Shown here: positions 41,531 through 50,717 of the stretch, one piece after another
How positions within the stretch are numbered: the first letter of the stretch is position 1
Layout of the letters: the number at the start of each line of letters is the position of its first letter
Source of the DNA: Granulicella mallensis MP5ACTX8
GTDB lineage: Bacteria; Acidobacteriota; Terriglobia; Terriglobales; Acidobacteriaceae
DNA length: 64,000 nt
Reading direction: 5' to 3'
Assembly: GCF_000178955.2 (NCBI RefSeq)
Contig: NC_016631.1
Location: forward strand, 3,224,001-3,288,000
Made by a program: the position numbers and the translations under genes
The notes under the pieces: model-generated
Told to the model about the DNA's origin: nothing
Database searches by the model: none
The model's input: only the letters and a program-made list of their open reading frames with translations

Positions 41531-42385
41531 TTAGTCCGCGCCGGAAGCCGCCAACAAAGCTGTCGCTGCAAATAGTAAGGTATCGCCCACATAGTTGACC
41601 CCTTCCACTGAGAGTGGAGAGTGAATCTCCGTTATGAGGATCGGAACGTAGAAGAAGATGGTGAGTAGCAGAAGCACCGTACCCACACCGGCGGCGGCGA
41701 TGCTGCGAGTGCGGCGAATCATCAGCCCTACGCCTGCAGCGAGCAAAGTGATTCCGACGAAATAGGCAATCAGCGTCGGCGCTGGCACCCAGGCCGGCGT
41801 CAGCTTTTCCAATGGAACACCGGGCACGAACCGGGGGAAGAGAAAGTGCTCGATTGCATAGAAGATGAAAGCACACACGACAAATAGCCGGCCTACGATA
41901 CGGAGCGTGGCGCCTGCCAATCGCCCGCGTGGCCACAGGCTGCCAGCCAGCACCATCGCTCCTCCGGCGAAAGACATCTCCCGCACCGTGAGCGTCCAGA
42001 ACAGCCGCTCATGTACATGCTGCGGCAGGTTGGGCAGGTCAACTGTGGCGACGATGATCAGGAACAGCAGCGCAAGCAAAAACGCTGACCAGCGCACATA
42101 GCGCCACGCGATGAAGCTGACAGCTGCCGCCAGCAGAGCCGCACCGACAAAATAGGTCCAGAACAGAGGCCCTGGCAGCCAACGCGGCACAATGCCCATG
42201 AGATCGCGTGCTGCCAGAAAATGTTCTGCGGCAAAGATTGCCAACGCGACGGCTTCAAAGACGGGCCCGAGAACCAGAATCCTGCCGGCGCCGGAAGCTG
42301 CCGCGAACCGCGCCCGGACTAGAAAGAGTCCAGCAGCCAACGCGGCGATCCCCGCTCCAATCATCCCCCAGGTCTCTACAGACAT
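41531..42385 (-). CDS. Integral membrane protein with two DoxX-like halves
   Basis: A 284-residue protein with about eight membrane helices and a visible internal duplication. The first half has FAAEHFLAARDLMGIVPRWL then YFVGAALLAAAVSFIAWR. The second half has YAIEHFLFPRFVPG, then LTPAWVPAPTLIAYFVG with ITLLAAGVGLMIRR. The shared pattern EHF....P.W.P.....YFVG..LLAAG resembles DoxX/DoxD-like 4-helix units. It is common in Acidobacteria as a hypothetical membrane protein. Function unknown; DoxX-like proteins have been linked to quinone or redox partners. No operon partner is certain. Confidence 0.6.
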   Translation of the reverse strand: MSVETWGMIGAGIAALAAGLFLVRARFAAASGAGRILVLGPVFEAVALAIFAAEHFLAARDLMGIVPRWLPGPLFWTYFVGAALLAAAVSFIAWRYVRWSAFLLALLFLIIVATVDLPNLPQHVHERLFWTLTVREMSFAGGAMVLAGSLWPRGRLAGATLRIVGRLFVVCAFIFYAIEHFLFPRFVPGVPLEKLTPAWVPAPTLIAYFVGITLLAAGVGLMIRRTRSIAAAGVGTVLLLLTIFFYVPILITEIHSPLSVEGVNYVGDTLLFAATALLAASGAD

Positions 42386-42669
42386 AGACGGCTCCTATGA
42401 TCGAGGATCGACCAGAGGCCAGATGGAGGCCTGTCCATCCCGGTCGCGCGAATGCAAGAGAATATTACAGCGAAGAGGTTTGTCGGATCTGGAAATTATG
42501 GCAACCCCAAAGTGAACTCAAGATCGGTAATGAAAAATGGGCTTGCGTTTACTTATCAAATTCATGGAACGGACACCGCGAAAATCACACGCCCTTGCAG
42601 ACCTTATGCGTAACAGCCACGGCTTTCTCGTCCAAGCTCTTCGAACCTCAGCCATCCATTTCTCAAACA

Positions 42670-45033
42670 CTATTCCAGCACTACTACCTCGTGGTCTAAG
42701 ACAGACTTCACCTCGAATTGGACCCAGCCGCCCTTTTGGTGCACCGGCATAACGGTTTCAGCCGATACGGTCAGGAGGAGCCGCTTCCAGGTCACCTCTT
42801 CAGGAACCTTCATCCTCACGGTTAAAGGTCCTACCGGAATAAGCTCCTCAACCGGAGTCCGCCAGGTCCCTGCGCTGGTCAAATTGACAAGGTGCAGGAC
42901 GAGACGATCCTGCTGGCGATAAAGATGACAGTCGATCAGCCCCGGTCCCCTCACCTCAAGCGGAATGGTGTCCTTAGCCGCCCAACGCACAACGTTCCCA
43001 AGTAGGTCCCCATGGTCGGGAATGTTTCCCTGTTCATAGCGTCGATCAATGTCGGCCGGCAAATAGGCGATTCGAGCCCCCTTCTGCTCTCGGACGAGTA
43101 AGCCAGGAATCTGAGTGCGCGGCGTCCGCATCCAGGAGTTCTCCGGCGGGTTCGTCGGAAAGACCGGGACAAACGTCAACAATACGGTCGTGTCCTGCGC
43201 CGGCTTCACCTCATGCAGTACGCCGCCAAACGTCAGAATATTGGTCTCTTCGAAACCCCGCAGTGCCGGATGTCGAGCGGCCGACCTGGGGGGCTCGTTT
43301 CCATGGCGCGGACCGTCTACATCCTGTCCCGCATCCGGCGTCAAACGCAGATAGCTATGGTCTAGACCAGACGCATTGTGCGGACCGACTCGCTTTCCCG
43401 TGTATTTCGCCCCAAAGACATCGCCTAGGGCAAAGTCGGGTCTCCGGTCGCCATACTCGTCATAGAGGCTAGTCTCGTCCGTCGCAACCAGCGATCCCCC
43501 CTTACTAACAAATCGCTGTACCGATTCCACTTGTGAATTCGACATGGACGCCAGGTTTGGCAGAACCAACAGCGAAACCTTGTTTGCGTCACGATCGATA
43601 TTGTCGGCGTGCACCGCAACGTAGGGTATGCGAGCCCGGATCAGTGCCTGGATCATGCCATTGTAAGGAGCAAGGGCCAGGTAATTGCCGTCGTCCCGGC
43701 CGTACCACTCGAAGTTACGCTCCGAATAAACAATGCCGACCGTGGCAATCGGCTCGCGATTGATCAAATACTGTTGATGCTTTGCATACCATTGGAAAAA
43801 AGGTGCGGTGACGAGGAACTGGCGCCGATCCTCCTGATAGCCGCCCACATGATGCCACCACGGTGCAATACCGCCTGCGACGCCTTCCACCATCCACATA
43901 CGAACCTCTGGAATAGGGCGCGCGGCCTTTCGCGGTCCATAGGTGGCCATACTTTCCGGCGCAATCTTGTCCCAGCCGCCCAGCCCGTGGACTCGCTTGC
44001 CGGTATCGCCATTTTCCTGAAATCCCCCATTGAGACCGGTGCCCGGCGGCCCAAATCCACTGCTGGCCCGCCCCTGTTGGTCCAGCATGATAATGTCTGC
44101 CCGCTCGCAGAGTTCTTTCATGTCCCTGAAGCTGCTGGCAGCCTGAACGAAATTGCCACTGAGCATGCCGCTCCAGATGCAGTCAGGACCGCCTGCAGCT
44201 TTGGTCGTGTTGGTGAACAGGTCCCAGGTCTCCAAGCGTCGCTTGTGGCTCCACTCAATCCACTGCCGATACACCGGATCGTTCCAGTCCTTCCTGGCCG
44301 GCAGATCCTTTCCACTCGCCTGCCGGAATTTGCTCTTGCAGTTGACGCAGTAGCACATGCTATCCCGGCCCTGGCCCGCCCAGTGATTATCGGTAAATCC
44401 GTCGGGCTTCTCATGGGCGATAATCTCACGCAGGATCTTGGGGATGTATTCGTCGTAATAAGGGCCATTGATGCACGTGGTGTAGAGCACCACATCGTCG
44501 TCCTCTCCCGGAGCCATACCTACAGCCGGATCGCCTCCGCGGCCGCCGACAACATAGGGCTTTCCTTCGACAGTCATCGCAAACCAGTCCGGATGCGCTT
44601 TGTAGAATGGTTCGAACGCACTCCCGCAATCCATCCGGGCGAAGACAGTTAACCCATCCGCGCGAGCCGCCCTCACCAGATCCCCATAGAGATCGCCACC
44701 ATTCAAAAACCTGGCTTGGTGATGAAGTGGATCTTTGCTTGGATAGAAGGCCACGATCCCCCCGGCGTTGATGATGACCCCCTGAATCTGTGTGCGCTTC
44801 CAGTAGCTCCGCCACCATTGCATGTCGTAGTGCAGCGGGTCCTGTTCGTTCAGGTTGATCTGTCCCCACCGATACGTTCGCTTGTACCAGGGGCCACCTG
44901 TACTTCGTGCTGCCTGGCTATGCGCCTCACCAGGCATAAGGCCACCCACACTCGCTGCCAACGAGGCTGCTGCTGTCATCTTGAGAAAATCTCGGCGTGA
45001 CTCCAATTCGACATTTTTCTTCGTTGAATCCAC
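42670..45033 (-). CDS. Tat-exported putative glycoside hydrolase (GHL6-like TIM barrel with trimerisation-type domain)
   Basis: A 787-residue protein. The start is GTG at 45033, with AAGGAG 6 bases upstream. A twin-arginine signal (ESRRDFLKMTAAASLAASVG) marks Tat export. The N-terminal ~350 residues resemble the 'hypothetical glycosyl hydrolase 6' barrel: QGVIINAGGIVAFYPSKDPL, DGLTVFARMDCG, FTDNHWAGQGRDSMCYCVNC and MLDQQGRA. Next comes a flavodoxin-like beta-galactosidase-trimerisation-type domain (YNGMIQALIRARIPYVAVH, VSLLVLPNLASMSNSQVESV) and a beta-sandwich end. It probably acts on a plant or microbial glycan. Catalytic residues are not certain. A CxxC (CYCVNC) may bind metal. Confidence 0.7.
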   Translation of the reverse strand: MDSTKKNVELESRRDFLKMTAAASLAASVGGLMPGEAHSQAARSTGGPWYKRTYRWGQINLNEQDPLHYDMQWWRSYWKRTQIQGVIINAGGIVAFYPSKDPLHHQARFLNGGDLYGDLVRAARADGLTVFARMDCGSAFEPFYKAHPDWFAMTVEGKPYVVGGRGGDPAVGMAPGEDDDVVLYTTCINGPYYDEYIPKILREIIAHEKPDGFTDNHWAGQGRDSMCYCVNCKSKFRQASGKDLPARKDWNDPVYRQWIEWSHKRRLETWDLFTNTTKAAGGPDCIWSGMLSGNFVQAASSFRDMKELCERADIIMLDQQGRASSGFGPPGTGLNGGFQENGDTGKRVHGLGGWDKIAPESMATYGPRKAARPIPEVRMWMVEGVAGGIAPWWHHVGGYQEDRRQFLVTAPFFQWYAKHQQYLINREPIATVGIVYSERNFEWYGRDDGNYLALAPYNGMIQALIRARIPYVAVHADNIDRDANKVSLLVLPNLASMSNSQVESVQRFVSKGGSLVATDETSLYDEYGDRRPDFALGDVFGAKYTGKRVGPHNASGLDHSYLRLTPDAGQDVDGPRHGNEPPRSAARHPALRGFEETNILTFGGVLHEVKPAQDTTVLLTFVPVFPTNPPENSWMRTPRTQIPGLLVREQKGARIAYLPADIDRRYEQGNIPDHGDLLGNVVRWAAKDTIPLEVRGPGLIDCHLYRQQDRLVLHLVNLTSAGTWRTPVEELIPVGPLTVRMKVPEEVTWKRLLLTVSAETVMPVHQKGGWVQFEVKSVLDHEVVVLE

Positions 45034-45347
45034 GATCGACTCCTTCTTTCTCAATTGGAGAATGCAAATCATCTCCAGAGAATTCAGCTTCGCAGAATGC
45101 GGTTTATGAAATTCGTCAACGTTGGGCTGGATTGGTAAACAGAGTGTGTCTTCGGCAACTACGAACAGTTCTGATCAGTGTCCATTGGTGATAGATCCCC
45201 GATGCACTCAGCGAGTGCGGACAACTCTTAGCCAAGCCGTAAGGGACGAGTTGCCCACAACGTGGGAAACGGCAAACGAGACTTGCGATCCAATTTGAGC
45301 GCAATGGCCCGCAATACTTTCGAAGCGCATCGGCTTATGGCAATTCA
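45034..45347. other. Intergenic region without a recognised gene
   Basis: 314 bp between two minus-strand genes. Only a short CACTC-AGC-GAGTG hairpin is visible. It presumably carries the promoter of the GHL6-like gene. Nothing else is supported. Confidence 0.3.
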
Positions 45348-46700
45348 TCAGGCAATATCGACATGGTCCTGCAGAAAGGCATTTTGGAATTTCCCCTTCG
45401 GATCAAAGCTCTTCGCGAGAACGAGGAAGTCTTTCAGACGTGGGTAGAGAGGTGCGACGTGGCTGCTCTTCATGGTGAAGACCTTGGCCCAGTGCGGACG
45501 TGCGCCAAAGGGAGCAAGCTTGGCTTCGATCTGAGGCAGTAGCTTCAGGACCGCGTCGGTCTCGGGCTTCCAGGTGAAGTGGATGGCGAGGGAGGGCCTC
45601 TGGTAAGCCATGCTCATCCATAGATCGTCGGCGGCGACGGCACGGAGTTCCGTGATGTATAGATGCGGTGTGATCACGTCGCGGAGTGTCTCGACAGCCC
45701 GGATGGCATCGTAGCCACGGTCAAAGGGAACGAAGAACTCTGTCTGCAATTCCTGGCCGCTGGAGGGCGTGAAGTTCAGCTTGAAGTGGGGCAGTCGCTC
45801 GTACCAGGGGCCGACGGTATTGAGCTGATCGGTGCAGGCTTCGGCTGGATGGTCGAGGATGGGGTGGAGCTTGGTGGTTGCCAGGGTCGCATTGAAGAAG
45901 CGGGCTGGCGGCGCGGAGGCTCCGCCCTGATCGACGCGGCGTTTGATCCAGACCTCACCGGCGCGACCGTTCTGCCAGTCGGTGAAGAGGGAGACGCTAT
46001 AGCCTGCACCCATAATCTCGGGCAAGTGGTGCTCGAGCTCACTAAAAGGCAGATCCCGGTAGACAACCTGGGTCATCTCGAATCGTGGCTGTACCTGGAG
46101 TGTTAGATGAGTGACGACACCAAGCGCTCCAAGACCTACAACACTTCCGGCAAAGCGATCGCCGTCTCTATCGCGAGAAAGCGTGTGGACAGAGCCATCG
46201 GCGGCGACGAACTCCACGGCCTTCACAGCGGTCGCGAGATTGCCATTGCCCATTCCAGAGCCGTGGGTTGCGGTCGCGCATGCTCCGCCGACCGAGATGT
46301 GCGGCAACGACGCCAGGTTATGGAGCGCGAAGCCCTTCGCATCGAGCTGGACAGCCAGGTCTCCGTAGCGGATGCCCGCACCTACGGTGACGGTGGAGGA
46401 CTTCGCGTCGAGGCTGACGTCCTTGAGTTTCAAGGTAGAAATCTGGGCAATCTGCGAATCGGCGATGCCGTTGAAGGAATGCCGGGTACCGAGGGCACGG
46501 ACCCCGGCAACACTGCGAACCGCGTCCTGAGTTTCGGCGACCGATGCAGGCTGCAGGACCTTATTGGTCGAGTAGTGATAGTTCCCGGACCAGTTGGTTC
46601 TGGGAACAGAATCATCCGCGAATGCCTTGCTCTCGTTCAACCCCATCATTAGAGCCACAGCAGTGGTGGCTGACCCCTTAAGAAAGTCTCGCTTGTCCAA
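45348..46700 (-). CDS. Exported FAD-dependent alditol-oxidase-like enzyme
   Basis: About 450 residues. A GGGAGG lies 4 bases before a TTG at 46700; the frame stays open to 46754. The N-terminus (LDKRDFLKGSATTAVALMMG) looks like a Tat signal with KR in place of RR. FAD-domain motifs are ALGTRHSFNGIAD (His for covalent FAD, as in alditol and xylitol oxidases), TVGAGIRYGDLAVQL, LPHISVGGACATATHGSG and FAGSVVGLGALGVVTHLTL. The C-terminal aldonolactone-oxidase-type domain ends RPHWAKVFTM (Lys as in AldO). It should oxidise a polyol or aldonolactone using O2. It lies among genes for exported carbohydrate enzymes. Confidence 0.85.
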   Translation of the reverse strand: MDKRDFLKGSATTAVALMMGLNESKAFADDSVPRTNWSGNYHYSTNKVLQPASVAETQDAVRSVAGVRALGTRHSFNGIADSQIAQISTLKLKDVSLDAKSSTVTVGAGIRYGDLAVQLDAKGFALHNLASLPHISVGGACATATHGSGMGNGNLATAVKAVEFVAADGSVHTLSRDRDGDRFAGSVVGLGALGVVTHLTLQVQPRFEMTQVVYRDLPFSELEHHLPEIMGAGYSVSLFTDWQNGRAGEVWIKRRVDQGGASAPPARFFNATLATTKLHPILDHPAEACTDQLNTVGPWYERLPHFKLNFTPSSGQELQTEFFVPFDRGYDAIRAVETLRDVITPHLYITELRAVAADDLWMSMAYQRPSLAIHFTWKPETDAVLKLLPQIEAKLAPFGARPHWAKVFTMKSSHVAPLYPRLKDFLVLAKSFDPKGKFQNAFLQDHVDIA

Positions 46701-47068
46701 AAGGCCTCCCGAGTACAGGACCGATTGTAAGCCTGGCAGAGTCAAAGAAGTCAATCCGTCCCCAAGCCGTATAGGAAGAGGTGCCGACCAACCTATCGCG
46801 TGACGCGTCAGCTACCGGACCCGCTGCGGGACGAAGTTCCGTCCATCGAAGATTTGAAGCATGTCGTCGAGAAGCTGCGACCGGAAATGAGTGAACTACA
46901 AGCGGGGCGAGATTCAGACCAGTCGAGCCTACGCAAACCTCCCACGGAATCGACACGAGGAAAATAGCGACCACTTCCTCATCTTCCGAACGCCCTCCTT
47001 AAAGAAGATTCTCTTGTCGCTGTCGAGAGAATTGCCCATATAAGCGGATTCGGTTTCTGCTCTTTATC
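46701..47068. other. Intergenic region, possible gene debris
   Basis: 368 bp without a supported gene. A plus-strand frame around 46745-46966 stays open with a polar, charged composition (DEVPSIEDLKHVVEKL), which looks protein-like, but it has no start, no RBS and no family I recognise. It may be the tail of a decayed gene. Confidence 0.3.
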
Positions 47069-48943
47069 CTATTCAGGCTTGCCTACGGAGTGCTCTTTGT
47101 AGGTCTTTTCGAGTAGTTCGAAGGCCTGCTTTTTCTTCCCGTCTTCGGAGATCAATCCTTTACGGTTGTATCCATCCTGCAACTTGGGGATGTTTCGCGT
47201 GGGCGAACGAAAGTCCACAAGTATCCATGGGCTGATGCCGCGGAGCTGAGGGATTTTATTGAGCATGACGAACTGGTGCTGGAGGACGTAGACCTGTTGC
47301 TCTTCAGTCCAGCGCTGGTTGGTCTCGCCGTGGTTACCGTACTTGGCTTCGGCACCGAACTCACTCATAATGACGGGCTTTTGCGGGAAACTCCAGTGAA
47401 TTCTGTCAGCGTCTTCGGGCGATCCATCATACCAACCGACGTACTCGTTCTGGCCAATGACGTCGAGCGCGTCGCAGAGTGGATCATTGTTGGCCATTTC
47501 ATTCCCATCAAGTCTGGGTCCGAGAATCGCGGAGGTAATAGGGCGGGTGGGATCAAGCTTGCGTGCTTCGTTGGCTAAGTCGGTGAGGAACCTGGTACGA
47601 GTGGGGTTGTTGGATGTCTCGTTAGAGATGGACCAAAGGATGACCGATGCCTTGTTGCGGTCACGTCGGATCATCTCTTTGAGCATAACGACGTCTTTGG
47701 CATAGACCTCGGGTTTATCAAAAGAGATGTGCTGCCAATTGGGTATTTCAGACCAGACCATGATGCCATCGCGGTCGGCCTCGCGCTCCATCCGCTCGTC
47801 GTGAGGATAGTGTGCGAGACGAACAAAGTTCGCGTTCATGTCCTTCAAATAGTTGAAGATGGTGGTGACGTCTTCGTCGGTGTTGACGCGACCTCCACGA
47901 ATGGGAGCCTCTGCATGCATATTTGCGCCCTGCAGAAAGATTGCCTTGCCGTTGAGCAGGATGCGGGTACCATCGACGCGAATATCGCGGAACCCTATGT
48001 CATCGGTCAGACTATCGTCACCAGAAGTCAGGATGACTTTGTAGAGCTTTGGAGATTCGGGCGACCAGAGTGTGAGCTTGGGAGCTGTAACGCTAAAAGG
48101 CGCGTTGCCTTCGGCGTCGGTCTTAACGGTGGTTTTAGCACCTGCCTCGGGGATGTTGATGGCGACGGCTGTTCCGGCTGGAGCGTCGAGAACATGGACG
48201 TAGCCAGAGATCTCGACGTTGCCAGGCTCGAATTTCGGACGATGGGCAAGGTGTACATCGTAATCATCAATGAAGGCTTTGGGGACGGTAACGAGAGACA
48301 CATCCCGAGTCAGGCCACCATAGTTGAACCAGTCGATGCCGACAGAGGGAATGCCATCGACGAGTCGAGTAGCGTCGACAGCGATGACAACGAAGTTGGA
48401 ACCAGGATGCAGTACCGCAGTAACTTCGCAATCGAAGGGAGTGTAGCCGCCTTCGTGATCGCAAACCCGCTTCTGATTGACCCACACGTGAGACCGATAG
48501 TTCGCGGCGCCAATATGGAGAAAAGAACGGGTGCCGGGTTTAGGTTGGGCATCAAAATCACGTTGATACCAGACGACACCCTCGTAGTTGAAAAGTGCTG
48601 GAACCTGGGTGTTCCAGTCGCCGGGGACTTTCAGAGTTGGCGCGGTAGCGAAGTCGTACTCCTCGTTGTGGACGCCGACGATGTGGGGGTGGGTGTTCAT
48701 GGCATAGCTCTTGTCGTTGATCCCCCCGTTCGAAGTGTAGAGAGCGCGGCCAGGAGACTGATCCACGAGGTAATGCCAGTCCCCGTCGAGACTAGTGACA
48801 GTGCGGCGATCGAGGCCAACAAGAAGAGTTTGGAACGGTTGCTGGCTGAAAGCAGGGGTCATCAGTCCCAACCAGCCAAGTAAACAGCAAAGAGCGCAAC
48901 AACTTCGCAGCGAACGAAATGTGCTGCCTGAATACTCAATCAT
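47069..48943 (-). CDS. Exported glycoside hydrolase family 2 enzyme (beta-glucuronidase/beta-galactosidase type)
   Basis: A 624-residue enzyme started at the ATG at 48943 (a GTG lies at 48955). Signal peptide ~1-34 (LCCLLGWLGLMTPAFSQ). GH2 sugar-binding, immunoglobulin-like and barrel domains follow in order: VVWYQRDFDAQPKPG, FLHIGAANYRSHVWVNQ, GIDWFNYGGLTRDVSL, GIGFRDI-like DDIGFRDIRVDGTRI, FVRLAHYPHDERMEREADRD, VILWSISNETSN (acid/base Glu near 439) and PVIMSEFGAEAKYG (nucleophile Glu near 527). Size and motifs fit the ~600-residue beta-glucuronidase branch. It probably releases uronic or neutral sugars in the periplasm and may supply the neighbouring oxidase. Confidence 0.88.
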   Translation of the reverse strand: MIEYSGSTFRSLRSCCALCCLLGWLGLMTPAFSQQPFQTLLVGLDRRTVTSLDGDWHYLVDQSPGRALYTSNGGINDKSYAMNTHPHIVGVHNEEYDFATAPTLKVPGDWNTQVPALFNYEGVVWYQRDFDAQPKPGTRSFLHIGAANYRSHVWVNQKRVCDHEGGYTPFDCEVTAVLHPGSNFVVIAVDATRLVDGIPSVGIDWFNYGGLTRDVSLVTVPKAFIDDYDVHLAHRPKFEPGNVEISGYVHVLDAPAGTAVAINIPEAGAKTTVKTDAEGNAPFSVTAPKLTLWSPESPKLYKVILTSGDDSLTDDIGFRDIRVDGTRILLNGKAIFLQGANMHAEAPIRGGRVNTDEDVTTIFNYLKDMNANFVRLAHYPHDERMEREADRDGIMVWSEIPNWQHISFDKPEVYAKDVVMLKEMIRRDRNKASVILWSISNETSNNPTRTRFLTDLANEARKLDPTRPITSAILGPRLDGNEMANNDPLCDALDVIGQNEYVGWYDGSPEDADRIHWSFPQKPVIMSEFGAEAKYGNHGETNQRWTEEQQVYVLQHQFVMLNKIPQLRGISPWILVDFRSPTRNIPKLQDGYNRKGLISEDGKKKQAFELLEKTYKEHSVGKPE

Positions 48944-49117
48944 GCTAATCAGCACCTCGCCTTGAGCCTACAGTCTTTCGGTCACATCAGGCGACTACTA
49001 AATTAGTCAGAGAGAGCGCGGATGCTGGTTCAGATTCGAAATCTCAACGCTCCGAAAGCAATTTGGTGAAATTTGGTGAAGTTTAGGAGAGGAGATATGG
49101 CAAGTGCTTGATAAGAA

Positions 49118-49192
<75 letters not shown>

Positions 49193-49321
49193 TCAACGCG
49201 GGACGCGCTAGGCAACCGGACGGCTGCGCTCTCACTGTTATAGCAAAATGGAGGGTGTTGGTCAAAGTGTGAATATCCTCCAAGCTCCGCAGTATCATCC
49301 GTTAGTGAATGGAGGTGTACC

Positions 49322-49900
49322 ATGCCACGCATCAGCCGACTCGACCGCTCCGAAGTTTCTCCCGAGCTCACCACGATCTATGACCGCTATCTGCAGGAAC
49401 GCGGCAATGTTCCCTACTTCTTCCGGACCGTTGCCCATCGGCCACAGATCTTCGAGACCATGATTGCGCACATGGAAGCCGTATTGCGCACCGGAACACT
49501 TTCGACAAAGCTGAAGGAGCTGGTCGTCGTACGGACGTCGCAGTTGAACTGCACGGCGTACTGCCTGGCCAGCCACACCGCCATCAGCCTCAAACTCGGC
49601 TGGACCACGGAGCACCTGGAAGCACTCAAGGACTGGCAAACGAGTTCGCTCTTCAGTGAGGCGGAGAAAGAGGCGATCCACCTTGCCGAAGTCATGACCT
49701 TGCGCTCCCATGAGTACAGCGATGAAGACATGGCAAGGTTGCGGCGCTTCTACTCGGAAGGAGAAGTTGTGGAATTGATGGCTTCCGTTGGTCTTTTCAA
49801 CTATTTCAATCGCTTCAACAACATGCTCCGCATGGAACCCACCCAGCCTGCAACCGCCGAGGAGTTGGCTGAAGCCGGCGTTGAACCTGCCCACGCCTAA
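49322..49900 (+). CDS. Carboxymuconolactone decarboxylase / AhpD-like protein
   Basis: A 192-residue all-helical CMD-fold protein. The redox motif is NCTAYCLASHTAI (CxxYCxxxH type), preceded by LSTKLKELVVVRTSQL and followed by KEAIHLAEVMTLRSHEYSDE and ASVGLFNYFNRFNNML. These are typical of the 'peroxidase-related' AhpD-like branch, which may reduce peroxides through the Cys pair. The start sits 6 bp after a GGAGGT. It is convergent with a CAP-domain gene, with stops 2 bp apart. Confidence 0.87.
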   Translation: MPRISRLDRSEVSPELTTIYDRYLQERGNVPYFFRTVAHRPQIFETMIAHMEAVLRTGTLSTKLKELVVVRTSQLNCTAYCLASHTAISLKLGWTTEHLEALKDWQTSSLFSEAEKEAIHLAEVMTLRSHEYSDEDMARLRRFYSEGEVVELMASVGLFNYFNRFNNMLRMEPTQPATAEELAEAGVEPAHA

Positions 49901-49902
49901 CA

Positions 49903-50682
49903 TTAGGGATAAAGCAACACCACGATATTGAAGTAACTAAAAGATTGAACATCCTTAGGCGCACAGGCTCCGACAGCGGCCTCGTGATACAGCCCTGACG
50001 CCAGCTTGCGCTGCAACATCTCGGGCAGCACACCCAGATCTCCCGAGGTATAGCGGAACACAAACGATGGGCTCCTGGTACCTGCGTACCCCTGCGCCAT
50101 GGCGCAGGTGAGGCGCGCATCCTCCTGCATGGTCAGAAGCGTCAATGGGGTAATGGAAGTCAGTAAGGAAGCAACGGTGTGCTCCTGCTCGTCGAAGGTC
50201 AGGTCGTCTACTGTACGGCCGAAGTCCTGTACCGCGTAGAGTTGGCCATTGCGGCTCAGCACGCTGATCCCAACGGCATTGCTCTGAGGGTCGAGCAGGT
50301 TCTCACGATGACCGGGAGAGTTCATCCAGGCCTCGTGGATTCGAACCGCGGTAGAAGCCTGGGCCACATTTTCGGCGATCGAACTGAATCGGAATCCCGC
50401 TTGATGACCTCGAGCCGCAAGCTCCATCTCTCCTGGATACTGATGGGAGATAGAGGCACGTGAGGCCATCTCGCGTGCATGGGCTTGAGCGGCACGATAC
50501 AGAGCGTCGTCCCAGCGCAGCAAGGTCAGGCCCCGTTGCGCCCGCTCTGAGTTGGCTGCGCTAAAAAGATATTGCTCAGCAACCGAGCCCGGCCCCCGAA
50601 CGGAGGGAGCTTGCGCATACAGCAAAGCTCCACCAGAGGTGGAGCAGAACACGGCAAGCAACAGAATTCCAAGATGTTTCAT
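49903..50682 (-). CDS. Secreted CAP (SCP/PR-1) domain protein
   Basis: A 259-residue exported protein with signal peptide ~1-23 (LLLAVFCSTSGGALLYAQ). The CAP domain is clear: LFSAANSERAQRGLTLLRWD, AAQAHAREMASRASISHQYP, SSIAENVAQAS, and AWMNSPGHRENLLDPQSNAV, with GISVLSRNGQLYAVQDFG at the end of the sheet. Bacterial CAP proteins are extracellular and of mostly unknown action. The C-terminal ~90 residues form an extra beta-rich domain. It follows the glycosyltransferase gene by 35 bp on the same strand and may belong to that operon. Confidence 0.88.
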   Translation of the reverse strand: MKHLGILLLAVFCSTSGGALLYAQAPSVRGPGSVAEQYLFSAANSERAQRGLTLLRWDDALYRAAQAHAREMASRASISHQYPGEMELAARGHQAGFRFSSIAENVAQASTAVRIHEAWMNSPGHRENLLDPQSNAVGISVLSRNGQLYAVQDFGRTVDDLTFDEQEHTVASLLTSITPLTLLTMQEDARLTCAMAQGYAGTRSPSFVFRYTSGDLGVLPEMLQRKLASGLYHEAAVGACAPKDVQSFSYFNIVVLLYP

Positions 50683-50717
50683 AAATCAAGCAAGGTGCCG
50701 AAACCTAAAATCCGGCG

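Noticed and set aside
46745-46966. Possible transposase or other gene fragment
   Set aside because: Protein-like composition only; no transposase motif, terminal repeats or target duplication could be seen.
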